Positions 23,413 through 36,218 of a DNA stretch of 64,000 bases are shown here, piece by piece. Source of the stretch: Cenococcum geophilum 1.58 (lineage: Eukaryota > Ascomycota > Dothideomycetes > Gloniales > Gloniaceae); NCBI GenBank assembly GCA_001692895.1, contig KV748180.1, positions 738,195 to 802,194 of the forward strand, written 5' to 3'. The notes under the pieces are model-generated. The model was given only the letters and a program-made list of their open reading frames with translations. It had not been told where the DNA came from and searched no databases. How positions within the stretch are numbered: the stretch's first letter is position 1; each line of letters starts with the position of its first letter. Both the position numbers and the translations under genes were made by a program.

Positions 23413-24560
23413 ATGCTAAGAAATATAGCAGCCGGCAAAGCAGCTATAGGACTCTTAAATACCTCTAATAGTAAGACAGCAACTAACTTAAACTCCTAGG
23501 TGGAGCTTATAGCAGCTAATGCCGAAATTAAATAACTTTAAGAGCTGCTTAAAGCTAAAGAACCCCCTACGCCTAGTAAGGAATTATTAGATACCTAAAG
23601 ACTTACTATAGTCCTTAAGGCTCTAGCCTAATATATAATATTAGTATTATTGCGGTCTATAAAGGTTGCGGACCCCCTATTCTTATAAATAGAACCAACC
23701 CTATATTTAATAATTAGAAGCTTTAATTATAGGATAAGCTTAAAGTTAATATAGACTACTTCCCTACTACTTAAGCTAAAATGGCCTATGTCTTTAGCCG
23801 TACCGGCGGGGATATATAAACGCACCTACGTCCGCAGTACGTATAGGACTTAGCAGATCTCTTCCTCTCTAAAAAAGAGATAATTATCTACCTATCTTCT
23901 ATTTATAAGGACCCCTTTAAAATATAAAACTCCTAACTTAATTATAAAAGCCTAAATATAAAAACAATAGAGACCTTCTTAGCCTTTTAGACCCGCTTTT
24001 TGCACCTAGCCGGCCAGACTTAAATTCCTTAGAAAGATTTAATGCCAGACCTATTTAACAAGCTTACCCTAAACCTACAGCAAGCCGTACTACTAGTTTT
24101 TACTACTATATAAACGTTAAAGCAGCTTATAGATTAGTGCTTAGCTATTAACTAAGGCCTCCGCTAAATTAAGGTATACGCTAAATAGTATAAAGCTAGA
24201 AACCCTTTAAATTAGACTATAAGTAATATAAGAACGGCCTATAATGCCCTAGTATAATTAGTAACCCCTATAGTACCACCTATATAGCCTACTGCCAATT
24301 TAGTAGCTAGCTATGCGGCTAGTCCTACTATAGGTTTAGTAAATACTCGGCCTATATATAGCAACCCCTATATATAGGCCCTTAGTAATTAAGAAGCTTA
24401 CTTCTCTTATAGTTAGAAAGGTTACTATATAAAGGATTACCTAATAAATATAAAAGCGGATAAGGTTCTGTTAATCTAGGAGGATAGTATAAAGTTAGAA
24501 AAAGAGGAACCCTAGAGGAAGACTCCTCTTTAGAGTTAAAAGGGATTAATATATTAGACG
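23413..24560 (+). pseudogene. Gypsy-3 gag, RIP-inactivated
   Basis: From ATG at 23,413 a frame runs with RIP-type stops. It shows a capsid-like region (RFLHLAGQTQIPQKD near 24,000 and FNKLTLNLQQAV near 24,055). A nucleocapsid knuckle at about 24,395-24,450 has the expected CCHC positions converted to Tyr, Ser or stop (FSY...KGYYIKDYPNK). Gag forms the particle that packages element RNA. Confidence 0.8.
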
Positions 24561-24639
24561 TTAATCTAGGTTAACTAATTAGTAAAAAAAGCTATACTAT
24601 CCCTTATACTTTATTCCGTAATAAATACTAAGTTTTAAC

Positions 24640-24846
24640 CTCTACTTTAGCTAACTCTAAAGTAAATGTTTTTACCTTAATAGATACCTAGTATACTATA
24701 AAACTAGCTAACTTTCTAAATATACCTATTAAAGAACTACCTAAACTAATTCCTATTTGTGGGTATAATGGGCGGATAAGGCCACCTATTACAACTATCT
24801 TATAGATTTACCTCTGTGTTAATAGATAAAGGTAGTATAATATCCC
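24640..24846 (+). pseudogene. Gypsy-3 protease, 5' part
   Basis: It contains VFTLIDT, the altered form of the aspartic-protease active site LIDSGA. The frame is cut at 24,846 by Copia-1 and resumes at 47,244. Confidence 0.75.
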
Positions 24847-25064
24847 TATTCATACCAATTTAATAGCACGAGTAAGTCAGATCTAGGGGCACGAAATACA
24901 TATAGTATCGTATGCTCTTTTAGATAATGGTAACTGTTAATTCTATTAAGGTAGACTACGTGGTCTATATACTGACGCGCCTCCCCCCTAATTAGTTAGT
25001 ATATAGGTGGTTGGTACACAAACGCGTAAATACGCGTTTGTATACTAAGTGCTATAATTATATA
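24847..25064 (-). repeat. Copia-1 left LTR (3' LTR)
   Basis: 218 bp, paired with 47021-47238. It is more RIP-mutated than the right copy. Confidence 0.92.
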
Positions 25065-25469
25065 CTAGCGGTACTTGGAAAATGAAACTACTTATATATA
25101 GCCTCCGTAATTGCCTTAATAGAACCATAAAACACGTAAGGAAATATATAGGAAATCCCTCCCAAGGTGCCTTCTGGGCTGCCTCCCAAATAGTGCTCTA
25201 AGCTGGCCGTAAGTCCTGCTTACGGTCCGTAAAATAAACTGTACGGCCCTTTAATGGGCTATAAGTAAACTATACGGCTTTCCGACGGGCCGTAACTAAA
25301 CTATAAATACTCTATTAGTCTCGCTCTACCCATTCTATAACCTTTAGGTTAAGCTTATTTATATTAATTAGGGTTTTAAGAGCTTGACACGGCTTTGCCT
25401 TAATTATAGCGTCCGCTAGGTTATTTCCGCTGCTAATCTATTTAACCTCCGTAATCTTATGTCGTTTAT
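25065..25469 (-). other. Copia-1 3' untranslated end, left of Gypsy-4
   Basis: Part of it (about 25,065-25,280) matches the reverse complement of 1-254 at the window start. It continues at 32,388 after Gypsy-4 is removed. The frame between about 25,330 and 25,469 is the RNase H tail. Confidence 0.75.
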
Positions 25470-25656
25470 TGTCATAGTGCTGCAATGAAGTAGACTGAAT
25501 AACTACGTTATAGTATGAAGAGGGGAAGAAGGTGGAAAGGGGGTATTGTATACAAATAGTAGGGCCGGCCGCCAAGTCGCTAGTAGTGGGCTAGCTAACA
25601 GTAGGGAACAGTACGAGATAGTATAAAATAGTATGCGTCAGGTCAGTGCCGTGACA
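25470..25656 (-). repeat. Gypsy-4 left LTR (3' LTR)
   Basis: 187 bp, paired with 32196-32382. Confidence 0.92.
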
Positions 25657-28443
25657 GTACTCCTCTCCCCTAGACGGTTTGGTCCCTAAACTAAATAGAT
25701 AACTTAAAAATAGGCAGTATACGGGGTTGCCTATTTTCTACCGCAAAGATATTAGTTCCGCTTACCGCCCTTAACTAAGCTAATAGCGATTTTCTATGCC
25801 GGGCATGGAAAATCCTAATTGGTCAGTTTAGTGAGTAAGGTCGGCAGAACTCTATACCACCACCTAAATCGGTCCGTGCGGCGTTTCTTGGCAAGAATTT
25901 GGCTAATTAGATAACTTTGACCGCCAGTTAAAGTTCTATAACATCTTAACCACCACAAATTTTAATGCGGTGGTCGGCCGCGACCTTAGCATAACTTTTC
26001 CTTATCTTGTGCCCAGTCTAGGGGTCCTAGCTTCTTAGGGTGTTGCTTATAGAAGCGCTATACAGCTTATTTATAACCCTTTAGGTCTTCCTCTAGCTGC
26101 TAGGTTATATCCTTATAATATTTCCATTTAATCTTATAAGTTAGGCCCTAGGGGTCTTCGTTGTGTACATTAAGGATTTTCTTAAACTCCCATTTATCTT
26201 CTATATTGCCGTTATCGTCTCTCTCTGCTACTCGTCCTTATACATTACGGCGCTCTACAGTATTAATATTTGCTTAGCCAGGGATCTCTTTAGTAGCCTA
26301 GAGGCGGACCTTAGATGTATAAAAGGATTTATTTACTTAGATGTGGTTTAGGAGGTCTACTATAACTGCCCCTTAGTATACTGCGAGTACGGGGTATAGG
26401 CCATCCTATTTGTCGTCCCATTTCTTCTTAGGTCTATTTATCTTTATATTTTCTAAGCTAACCATAACTATATTACCTTCGTAGAATAACGCGCTCTTAT
26501 CCCTACGGGTATTAGCATTGTTTTTATAGCGTTACTATAAAATCTGGGCTAGGGCCTTAAGCTATATTAATATCCGCTTAAAGCGGTTGGCCATAGAGTC
26601 TGCGTGGAAGAACTCCTTCTTTACTTATACTAATAGTGTTAGTAAGCAGGGGCTAGTAGGCTCGATTCCGAGGTGAGGGTTAAAGCCATAGTTTACAAAA
26701 AATAAGGAGATGCCTATACTCTCGTTAACTTGGTTATTTATAGCAAACTTAGTAAGCGGTAGGTAGTTAACCTAGTCGTCCTATATAAAGCTAACAAAAG
26801 CATAAAGGTATTTATTTACGGCGGCGTTAATAATTTTAGTTTAGCCGTCCATTTCTGGGTGTTAGGCTAAGCTTAGTTACAAGATTGTTTTAAGGCGTTT
26901 ACTTAGTTATTGCCAGAAGTCGCTAATAAATTATATGCCGCGATTAGAGATAATCGTGCTTAGTACACCGTGGAGCTTATATACGTTATTAATAAAGCTA
27001 TTAACTAACTCCTCTATTAAGAGTCCTGTTACTAGAACGAGGTGTTATATTTTAGTTAGGCGGTCTATAATAATAAGGATATATTTATATGCCTTACCAT
27101 AGCGTTAGTATACTGGCAGTGTTGTGATATAGTCAATTAAGATATTGGTTTATAGGCAAGCGGGTAATTCTAGTGGCTTTAGGAAACCGGGCGGGGCAGA
27201 ACGGGGTCTTAGTGCGAAAGCATAGGGCATAGTCTTTAACGAAGGTAGCCGTAAACTGGGAGATTCCTAGCCATTAGTATATTTAGTTTAAAAGGTCAAG
27301 AGTCTTAACCCGGCTAGGGTAACTAGCGGGGCCGCTGCTATAAGAGTGATGGGTAACTTTTAGGCAGAGGTCTAGGGCGTTAGGGATGAAGAGATATTAG
27401 CGGAAGTAGATCTATCCGTCAATAATACTATATTCTAACTTATCGCAACGGAGTAATTTCCTAATTTTCTTTAGCTAATAGCGAGCTTTCTAATTACGTA
27501 GGGCTGCTACTATATCTCTTGTGAGTTTGTTCTCCTAGTATCCTAGCCAAATTAACTTATTTAGTGACTTTTCGGCTATTTTAGGGTCTAGAGCGGCTAT
27601 AAACTCCGCGTTATTAGAGTTACGGGACTTATATAGTAATTCTTCTAAGATTATAGGGTTAACTTTCTAGGGCGGTATAATAACTTAGGCTCGGTAGCGG
27701 AGGCGTTTGTTATTAGCGTCCTTAGGCCTTATTCCTAGTAGCCAGCTTAGGGCGTTAGGGAGCGTGGCTTTGCTACTAGGTTTATATATAATTACAAAGT
27801 TAAACTATAAAAGGAACTCTGCCCACTAGACTTAGCGCTAGTTTAGCTGCTTAGTAGTTATAAATATCTATAGGTTCTTATAGTCGGTAATAATTTTAAA
27901 CGGCTCCTTAGTCCCTTATAGCTTAGGACGCTATTCCTCTAAAGCCTTAATAATAGCTAGGAGTTCTTTATTGTAAATCTTATAGTTATATTCTGGCGCG
28001 GAGTGCTTTATAGAGAAAAATGCAACCGGTCTTAATTTTCCGTCATTATTATACTAGAAAAGGACTCCGCCAAAAGCCTAATTCAATGCGTCTATCTCTA
28101 CTACTGTTTTCTTTATATAGTTATAATATACTAGTACTAGTGCTAAAGTAAAGGCTCCCTTAAGGGCCTTAAATAATTTAGCTTATTCTAGTCCCTATAG
28201 CCATCCGATATCCTTTTTTAGAAGTTTTATTATAGGTATAGTGATAGCAGAGTAGCCTTGGATAAATTATCGGTAGAAGTTTGCGAAGCTAAGAAATTGT
28301 TATAGTTCTTTAATTAATATCGGGTCCTTCTATTCCTATAAGGCCTGTATCTTCTTAGGGTCTATAGTCATGCCATTAGTTAAGATAATTAAGCTAAGGT
28401 ATTTTGTTTTAGTAGAGTAAAACTTAGACTTATTAATATTAAT

Positions 28444-28638
28444 CTAAAGTCTAGCATTACCGAGTCTTTGGATGACTTCATTTATATACTTAGTATGCTC
28501 GGCGCGTGTTTTAGAAAAGATAAGGACGTTATTAAGGTAGGCGGTATAGTAGTCGTTAAGGGCGTTATATAGAATATGGTTAATATAGTTCTGGAATATA
28601 GCGGGTGCGTTATAGAGGCTAAATAGTGTAATTAGCAT
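28444..28638 (-). pseudogene. Gypsy-4 reverse transcriptase core, longest surviving open piece
   Basis: 64 stop-free codons cover the palm region. The start resembles MLITLFSLYNAP (family: MPFGL.NAP), and the catalytic YLDD appears as YLNN because GAT became AAT. Loss of both motif aspartates' pairing means the enzyme would be inactive even without the flanking stops. Confidence 0.85.
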
Positions 28639-31600
28639 CTTATAGAGTCCGAACCGGGTAATAAATATTATAAGCCACTTATAGCCCTCCGCAATCCGGA
28701 TTTAGTTAAATATAGCAATTATATTAAGTTTAGTAAAGTACTTGGCGCTATAAAGTACGTTAAGTGTCTCGCGGATTAGTGGCAGTGGGTATTAATTCTT
28801 AATAGTGACTGTGTTTAGGCCTTGGTAGTTATAGTAGATTTATATACCGCCGCCGGGCTTAGTAGCAAGGAGGAGTGGTACGGTAGCTAGTAAGGTTAAT
28901 TCGCGGATAAAACCCTTATCTAGCATCTTATTAATCCACTTCTTTATACACCTAAGTTTAGTAGGTAAGAGTGGTCTATTTTTATAGTACGGGGCCTAGT
29001 TTCCAGGGGTGATCTCAATTTTATAGTCCTATAGTTAGTAAGGGGGCAGCTTATTTACGTTCTTAGGGAGGAAGTGCTTAATATATTTACTAAACTCCTT
29101 TAATAGGCATTATAGAATGTTTTCGCGGGTTAATCCTAGTTTGCCTTTTAGGAATTTTTTAATATTAGTGTCGACTATCTTCTAACGTAAAAGCTCGGGT
29201 TTGGTTTTTAAATTTGTCTTAAGGAAGTTATAGAAATAGGGGGGGAGCGCTTTACGGGCTTCCTTTATTATATAGTCGCCTTCTACCAGCTAGCAGAAAG
29301 ACCTTTCTAATAGGTTCGGTACTTCTATTAGGCCTATAGGCAGCTCTTTAAGCAGCTATTAGTGCTTATCTTATTTAACTAGTTCTACTAGCTCCGCTAT
29401 ATAGATCCTTATTACCTTTACATCTTTTTATTTATAGAACTGGGTAAAATTAACAATATAGGTATATTTAATATCGTCTAGGTTAGGGCGTGTCTGGCTC
29501 TCTAGTGCTATAGCTAGGCTAGCACGGCTTAGTTGGCCTAGGGGGGCGGAAACGAGGCGGCGGCCCTATATAGTACGCGCGGGAGACGGGTGTGAGGTTG
29601 GGCGTTACGGTGGCGCGGTTTCTATTATTTGGGTCTTAATAGTTCTATAGCTAGTCCTTACTATAATGTGAGCTATAGTGTGCATATATAGTATATGGCT
29701 TAGTTCTAGGTGTTAGGCTAGGCGGCTGGGGTTTAAATAGTGCCTAGGTTAGGGTTAGTTTCTTAGTAGTGGTGGTATAAAGCAGACCTTCTTCCTTGGT
29801 CTCGGTAGGGCTAGCTAGCCCATTATTTTAGTTTTAAGTGCTAGGTTAGTCCAGTCTTCTACTATTTCGTTTCTTTGCAGCTATATAGGCTCCCCTTTAT
29901 TAGGAACGTCTTCTACTATTAGGGCTTTGTATATAGTCCTAGGCACTAGGCTTAGTAGTGCTAAGTATCTATATAGGGCGTCCCTACTAACGTCAGCTAT
30001 CCCCTATAGGAGGCAGTGCCTAGAGCAGTAGTCTAAGTTAAAGTGGATTTTAAGTTTCCTAAAGCTGGGACGGGGCTTGTGCTTCTAAAGCCAGGGCATA
30101 CCTAGGATAATTAGGGTAGTAGGCGAGAGTTTAGTAATAAAAAAGAGTATGGCTTTAGTATAGAGGCCGATTAATATTTGGGCGGTAAAGTAGTCCGTAA
30201 TAAGCGAAGTTAGGATGCTATCTATAAGGCGCAGTGGCCTAGGTACTAGCAGCTTCTTAGTTATAACATTATACTTTCTTATAATAGACTCTGCATTAGT
30301 AAATGCTATTATAGTACTACTAGAGTCTACTAGGCTTACTATATTAATATAAACTTAGGGGTATAGGTTACGTAATAAGGAGAGTTGGGTTTAAATAAGG
30401 ATTAATTTCTTATTACTGTTTGCTAATCTAAGATTAAGTAGCAGTTTACTAATAGAAAGAACTAATTAATTTAGTAACAGGGACCTAATCTTCTCGTCTT
30501 CCTCCTTATATAGTTTAGACCCTTAGGCACGACTTAGTCTAAGGGTCTGCCTTTTAACGACTAGGGTATAGGGCTGTCTTAGCGGGGCGGTCCAGTGTCC
30601 GTCTAGCTGGCGGTGTTTGTCTCTGTTTTGGTTGGGGTATAGAAAGACAATACCTTGCTAACAACGTAGCTGTATTTGTATTTGCTAGCGCAAAGTTACT
30701 AATACTAGGCGTTGTTAACGGGTTAGGCTCCTATATAGGGTATAGTTTAGAGTAACTAAGCCGTAGGGTTAAAGGGGGGGGGTTATCTACTGCGGCTATA
30801 ATAGGCTCCGCGGTCGCCGCGTCTATAATGGACTCTATAGTCGCTATATCCGCGGTTATTTATTCGTGTTATTTAATGGGGTGGTATTAGGACTAGGTTT
30901 ACTATCTTAATGGGGTTATAGGCATCCTTCTAGTGGCCGGGCAGGCCACAGGTAAGGCACAGTCTATTATTAACGCGGCGCTTACGCTCCGTGTCTAAGA
31001 TTCTATTAAGGTTTATAGGTTCTCTAGTCACTACTAGGGTCGGGGTTAATATAGGGGCAGGGGCTTAGGCAGGTAGGTGGTAGTTAGCGTTCTTTTTAAG
31101 GTTGGCTTGGTATATATAGTTTGCAAGGTTCTTAGCGAATATATCTATCTACTTGCTCTAACCTATATAGTCGCTATTGTTAATTTTATAGGCCAGTCTA
31201 AATACCAGCTCTTCCATTTTTGGAGAGATAAACTTTCGGAGTAGGTCTACCTTCTATTCGTTTGTCTTCTTAGCGCGGACTATTAGCTCGTTAAGCTCTC
31301 CCTTCTAGGACTAGTAATTACGCTTGCCTTAGGGGAAATAGTTAAGCTTATTCTTTGCGACCTAGGTTATATTAAGGACCTTATAGTAGGTAGTAAGGTC
31401 TTTAAGTATATCTTCCTTAGTAGGCCATTTCCACGCAGATATATTGTTTGGGTTCTCGTATATAAGCTCTAGGCCCTACTTAATAAACTTATAGGCCTTA
31501 TCCTCTAGTATATCCGAGATATAAAGAATCTAGGACTAAACTATGTTAAAGTAGTCCTAGTCTTAGTTAAAAACTCCCTTAATCTTAATATGCCAGGTCT

Positions 31601-32195
31601 TGAAATTAGCTTATTATTCTAGTGGGGTACCTTTTCCACTAAATATTAGCGGGTCTTTAGATCTCCATTTTTTCTGCTAGGTTACTACCGTTATTATAGG
31701 GGTTAATTATTTTAGAACGGTAATAATCTCTGCTTAGGAGTTAATAGTTCCTATCTAGGAAGCGATAAGGGCACTAAGGTTTTCGTTAGCTTTCTTATTA
31801 GCGGTGTTTGTGTTATATATATACTATAGTCCTACTTTAATATTATTAAGGAACTTATTGGTATAGTTAATAAGGGTAAGGTAAGCTTTACTAGGCTTAA
31901 AGGTCTTAGGGTATAGTGGGGAGCGGCGGATTATCCACGCGATATTAGGGTATGTCTCTATAAATAGGTCTGCGAAAACGTCACGGGGGTTCTAGGTTTC
32001 GGCCATTTTAGCGTCGTTAGTGTCGCCCATTTAGGCGCTAGGTAAAAACTAAGGATTATTCTAGGACTGTGCTAGGGACATATCGGTTTTAGCAGAGGCA
32101 CGCGTAGGTCGCGATTGCTCTAGGGCGGAGGTTAATTAGCTAGGGTATGGGGAATTAGTGATCGCGATGGGGCGCAAATTAAAGATACCACAAAC

Positions 32196-32382
32196 TGTTA
32201 CAGTGCTGCAATAAAGTAGACTAAATAACTACGTTGTGGTATAAAGAGGGGAAGAAGGTAGAAAGGGGGTATTGTATATAAATAGTAGGGCCGGCCGCTA
32301 AGTCGCTAGTGGTGGGCTAGCTAACAGTAGGGAACAGTACGAGACAGTATGAAACAGTATGCGTTAGGTTAGTGCCGTGATA
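32196..32382 (-). repeat. Gypsy-4 right LTR (5' LTR)
   Basis: 187 bp, paired with 25470-25656. Confidence 0.92.
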
Positions 32383-32387
32383 TTTAT

Positions 32388-35300
32388 AGGCCTAATATAA
32401 GCATATTAGGTCGACTATAAGCCTCTTCTTTTATATTATACTTAGTTTAACTAGGCAGTTATAGAGGGACTTTAAATTAGTATATAAAACTAGGGGTAAC
32501 TACTCTAGTTATAGAATCTTCTAGACCGTTAATTTAATTACGGCTGCTATATTAAANCCATGGGCTAGTATATATAGTTNAGAAGCTAGTACACTGCAGG
32601 TTACTTATTTGCACTTAATTAAAGACTAGTATAGTATATTTGCGTCTTAATTACGGTCCATAAGTACAATTATAAAGCCGATTTATAATAATAGGTCCCT
32701 GTTATTAGTAAAGGAGGCGTCTATAAATACCATTACGCTAAGGGAATTTAGGTCTAGTGGTATAAAAGTAAGTCCTCTTATCACGTTATTAATTTGCTAT
32801 TAAATGCGCTTATTAAGCTGCTTAATATTTTCTTCTTACGGATTTACTGCCTAGGCCGTAAAGGACAAGTCGTAGGCAAATTTAGGTTGGCAGACTATAG
32901 CCATATAGGCACCTCTTGCACGCTATATAGCGTATTAGTCCTTTATATTTACGGTCTTATAAGTCTTTCTGTAGGAACTAGTAAGGTCCGTAGGCTTTGC
33001 TATAATAGGCTTTAGGTTTTAAGCTTAGCGTTCCTAAGTTAGCTTAATTAGGTTGCCCTTTTATATAATTAGGCCTCTATTAAACTTAATTAGATTCTGC
33101 TTAGTTAACTACTCTTACAGCTTTACTAAGAACTTAGCCTTTTATAGTTTAGTTTCTTTAGCGTCCGCAAAAGTCTAGTCCGCTAAAAAGAGAGTATTAT
33201 TTGTTTAGAGTCTAATAATACTAAGGCCGTTTATTAGGGTGTATAGGAGGCAGGGGTTATAGGTCAACTACTCCATCTTAAGTTTACGGATATAGTGCTA
33301 GTAGTATATCTTAAACTAATAGTTTCTAGCTTCTGGTACTCTGTAAAGCGGTTTTATAACCTATAAAATTGTTCTTAGTTGTAAACTAAGCTTAAGCGGT
33401 AGTTATATAAAGATGCCCCTACTTAGGTAAATATTGGACTGTATATAGGCTTATAAGATATCCCGTAAGTATAAGGCTACGGGTCTAGTTTGCTGTAATC
33501 TAGGCGTAAGTATAGGTATAATCTATTAACTAACTCGTTAAATTATAGGCGATTGCGTAAGAACTAAGCCCTTTCCCTAGTCGTTATAAGCTTGTATAAC
33601 AAGCCTTAATTTTTTAAAAGCTTTATTAGTACTAGGGTGCTTAATTTTGTTAACGAAGCGTAAGTTAAATATACAGACGCCTTGCGGAACGTCTTTCTCC
33701 GTTATAACCGTAAAGACGCCCTTTTTAAGTAGTCTGTTAATCTCTTTACGTTATAAGTCCGTAAAAGGGGTTTTCTATACTAGAACTAATATATCTATAG
33801 GTGGAGATTACCTTGCGGATATTCCTACAGAGGTTAGGTAATTCTTTATTACGGGGTTTTTAGTTATAGGGTGCTTTTGGGGGCGTCCTTAACCACGCTT
33901 TACGGCCGGTTTAATGGGTTTCTAGGGGACTTCTAAAGTAGGTAGGGGTGCTTTTAGTTTATCTAGTTTAGCGGGTGCTTCTAGTTTGTCTAGTTTAACG
34001 GCACAGGTATTTTTGGACCAAAAGTAGGGTTTTACGGACGTGCTTCTAAAGTTAGTTGGTCTGCTAGGAAGTTATACGTAGCACGTTTCGTCTTCTATAG
34101 CTAGTAGACAATAAGGTCTAGTCTAGTTGCCGCTCTTACGCCATATAAGGACTTTAGAATTAAGCGGAAGGTTATAAACTAAGGTTATGTTAGGTCCGTT
34201 GCGGTAATATAGGGCGCTATTAACAGCTTGTTTAGCCCGTAATTTAACTATTTTAGCTATTGCCTTCTATATTATAGCTGCTTGTTTTATAATAGACGGG
34301 GCAGGAGGGCCTAGGTTACTTATCCTTAGGTAAGCTCCGTAAACTAAGAGGGTAGGTACTAGTCTATTAGGGCCAGCGGTGTTATTAACGGCTTTTACGG
34401 CTATCTGTAAAGCCAGTTCCTTTTAAATATCCTTATATTCGTCTATAATAATCTAGTAGGCTCTTTATAAAGCTAGGTAAGCTCGCTTAATAAGCCTAAT
34501 AGACTAATACGCCTTAACTGGAACGGCTTTTATTAAAATAGCTATAGCTATAGCGTACTATTAGAATTCCTTACTAATAAAGTTCTTACCGGCGTTGTAG
34601 GTAATATACTTAGGGGATCTAACGTATATATTAATCTAGTAGGTCCGTAAAATGTCCCAAGTATATTTTATAGATATATTTTGTAACCAATAGGTGGCTT
34701 AATAGCGGGTTGCCTTGTTAATTATATATAATACTAGGCTACCGTTAATATACATAATATCTACGTATACTAAGTGGTTAAAATTAAGGTCTTTATAAAG
34801 AGTAAACTTAAATTAGCCTAGGGAACGTCCGTATTTCTAGCAGAAGGAGCAGTATTTAGTTAGGTAGTTAATTGCCTTTCTATTAACGTTATTATATCTA
34901 GAACATTTAAGGACTCTATATAGCTTTTTGGCTAACAGGTAGCCGAAACGGCAGTATAGGCGGTAGATTTCCGTACTAGTAAGGTAGCACGGGTTATAGT
35001 CAAAAGATTCCTAAATATAGGTCCGTAAAGTCTCTCCCTATATAAGGAACGAGTGTCTAAATCGTCGTGTAATTAGTAGGGTAATATTTTTACTTCTTAG
35101 GGCAGTTGCGGGGCTAATCAGGGTATCCGTAACATTGTTATAGTAAACCTATAGTCTGTCTATATCCGTAAGGCAAAGTAGGAAAAGGGTGTCCGCTTTT
35201 ACTATATAGAAGTTAACTAGGCTAATTAGAGTCTTAACTTTAACTAATTTAATTAATGCGGTTAAGCTAATGCCGAATTAGACGTTTATAGCCCCAGTTT

Positions 35301-35888
35301 ACATAGTATTAATGTCCGTATTGTTATTTACGGTAGTCTTATATACAAGGTATTGTCCGTAACCTATAGTAGACTTTTTAGAGGCACCTATATCGATTAT
35401 AACGCTATAAAATTCTTTAGGGGTGTAGCGTTCTATAGTGATATATGCAAATGGGTCCTATTTAGGGTCTGTAATGTCCGTAATAGGTCTAATAGGTATA
35501 CTTACGGGCTAGTTTTTAGGTGTAATTAAGTATATAAAGAAGCGGTCGGCTAATACGGTCGTAATATTAAAGGCTTAGCTGTCTATAAAAGGTTTAAAAG
35601 TGGTTAAGAATATCTTTAAGGTCTCTTATTCCTAAGCGTCTAAGTTAAAATTAATTATAAGGGCTTCTATTAACTTATTAGGAGGCTCTTCTACTTCCTT
35701 TCCTTTATATTCTAAAATAAACTGGTTAATACAGCTATTAAGTCTCTTTTTAGACTTGTTACGTTCTTCCTGGGTATACTTTATAAACTAACATCCTTCC
35801 TTACCGTATATAAAGCACTTTTGGCTAGTTTATCTGCGGGGGTATATTTTTATACGGGGGTTACTATAGGGGTTACGGGTAGGACTTG
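32388..35888 (-). pseudogene. Copia-1 pol (integrase, reverse transcriptase, RNase H) and end of gag
   Basis: Minus-strand translation gives, 5' to 3': a zinc knuckle (KCFIYGKEGC, 35,790-35,820); a GAG-pre-integrase and integrase region with LTKYCSFCQKYGRSLG and DIMYINGSLVLYI (about 34,700-34,900); VNNTAGPNRLVPTLLVYGAY (about 34,320); a reverse transcriptase with QTNNTLFLAD (about 33,190, family QTDDTLF); and RNase H with DASFTNNRDL (about 32,710) and CSVLASKLY (about 32,590). Stops are of RIP type. Ambiguous bases lie at 32,557 and 32,580. Confidence 0.88.
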
Positions 35889-36218
35889 TGTAAGAGGCTA
35901 GCCTGACCGGAATATATAATTATCTAATCGACAGTGTTACCGGTAAGTAGAAGGTAAGTTAAAGGTAAGTTAAAGGTAAGTTAAAGGTAGAATAAGTTTC
36001 ATGTATTAAAGGATAAATGCTTCTAACTACTTCTATTTAGAGACTAATCGCTAGTTCTTCTCTAGAGGGGAACTAGCTTCCTATATATTTCTTTTAAAAC
36101 ACTAGTAAAACCTTTCGCCCCTAACCTGTTTAACTATGTCTTTTAGAACATAGATGGGATATAGATAAAACCTCCTACCGTCTTATTAGATATATACCTT
36201 CTAGGGGATTCCGTTATA
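35889..36218 (-). repeat. Gypsy-1 copy 2 left LTR (3' LTR)
   Basis: 330 bp, beginning TGTAAGAGG, with the internal ggtaagttaaa unit present in extra copies relative to the right LTR. A C-rich stretch (minus-strand polypurine tract) follows it. Confidence 0.92.

Larger units (their letters stand above)
25470..32382 (-). mobile_element. Gypsy-4, full-length chromovirus inside Copia-1
   Basis: A 6913-bp element with two 187-bp LTRs that begin TGTCA/TGTTA and end GTGACA/GTGATA, and an exact 5-bp duplication tttat (25465-25469, 32383-32387). On the minus strand a clear reverse-transcriptase block at 28,444-28,638 carries YNAPAIFQNYINHILY and YLNNVLIFSK (the YLDD catalytic motif altered). A chromodomain lies at about 26,028-26,135 (YKIKWKYYKDIT..., EEDLKGY). 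A primer-binding-like tggtatctttaatttg lies just inside the right LTR. Confidence 0.93.
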
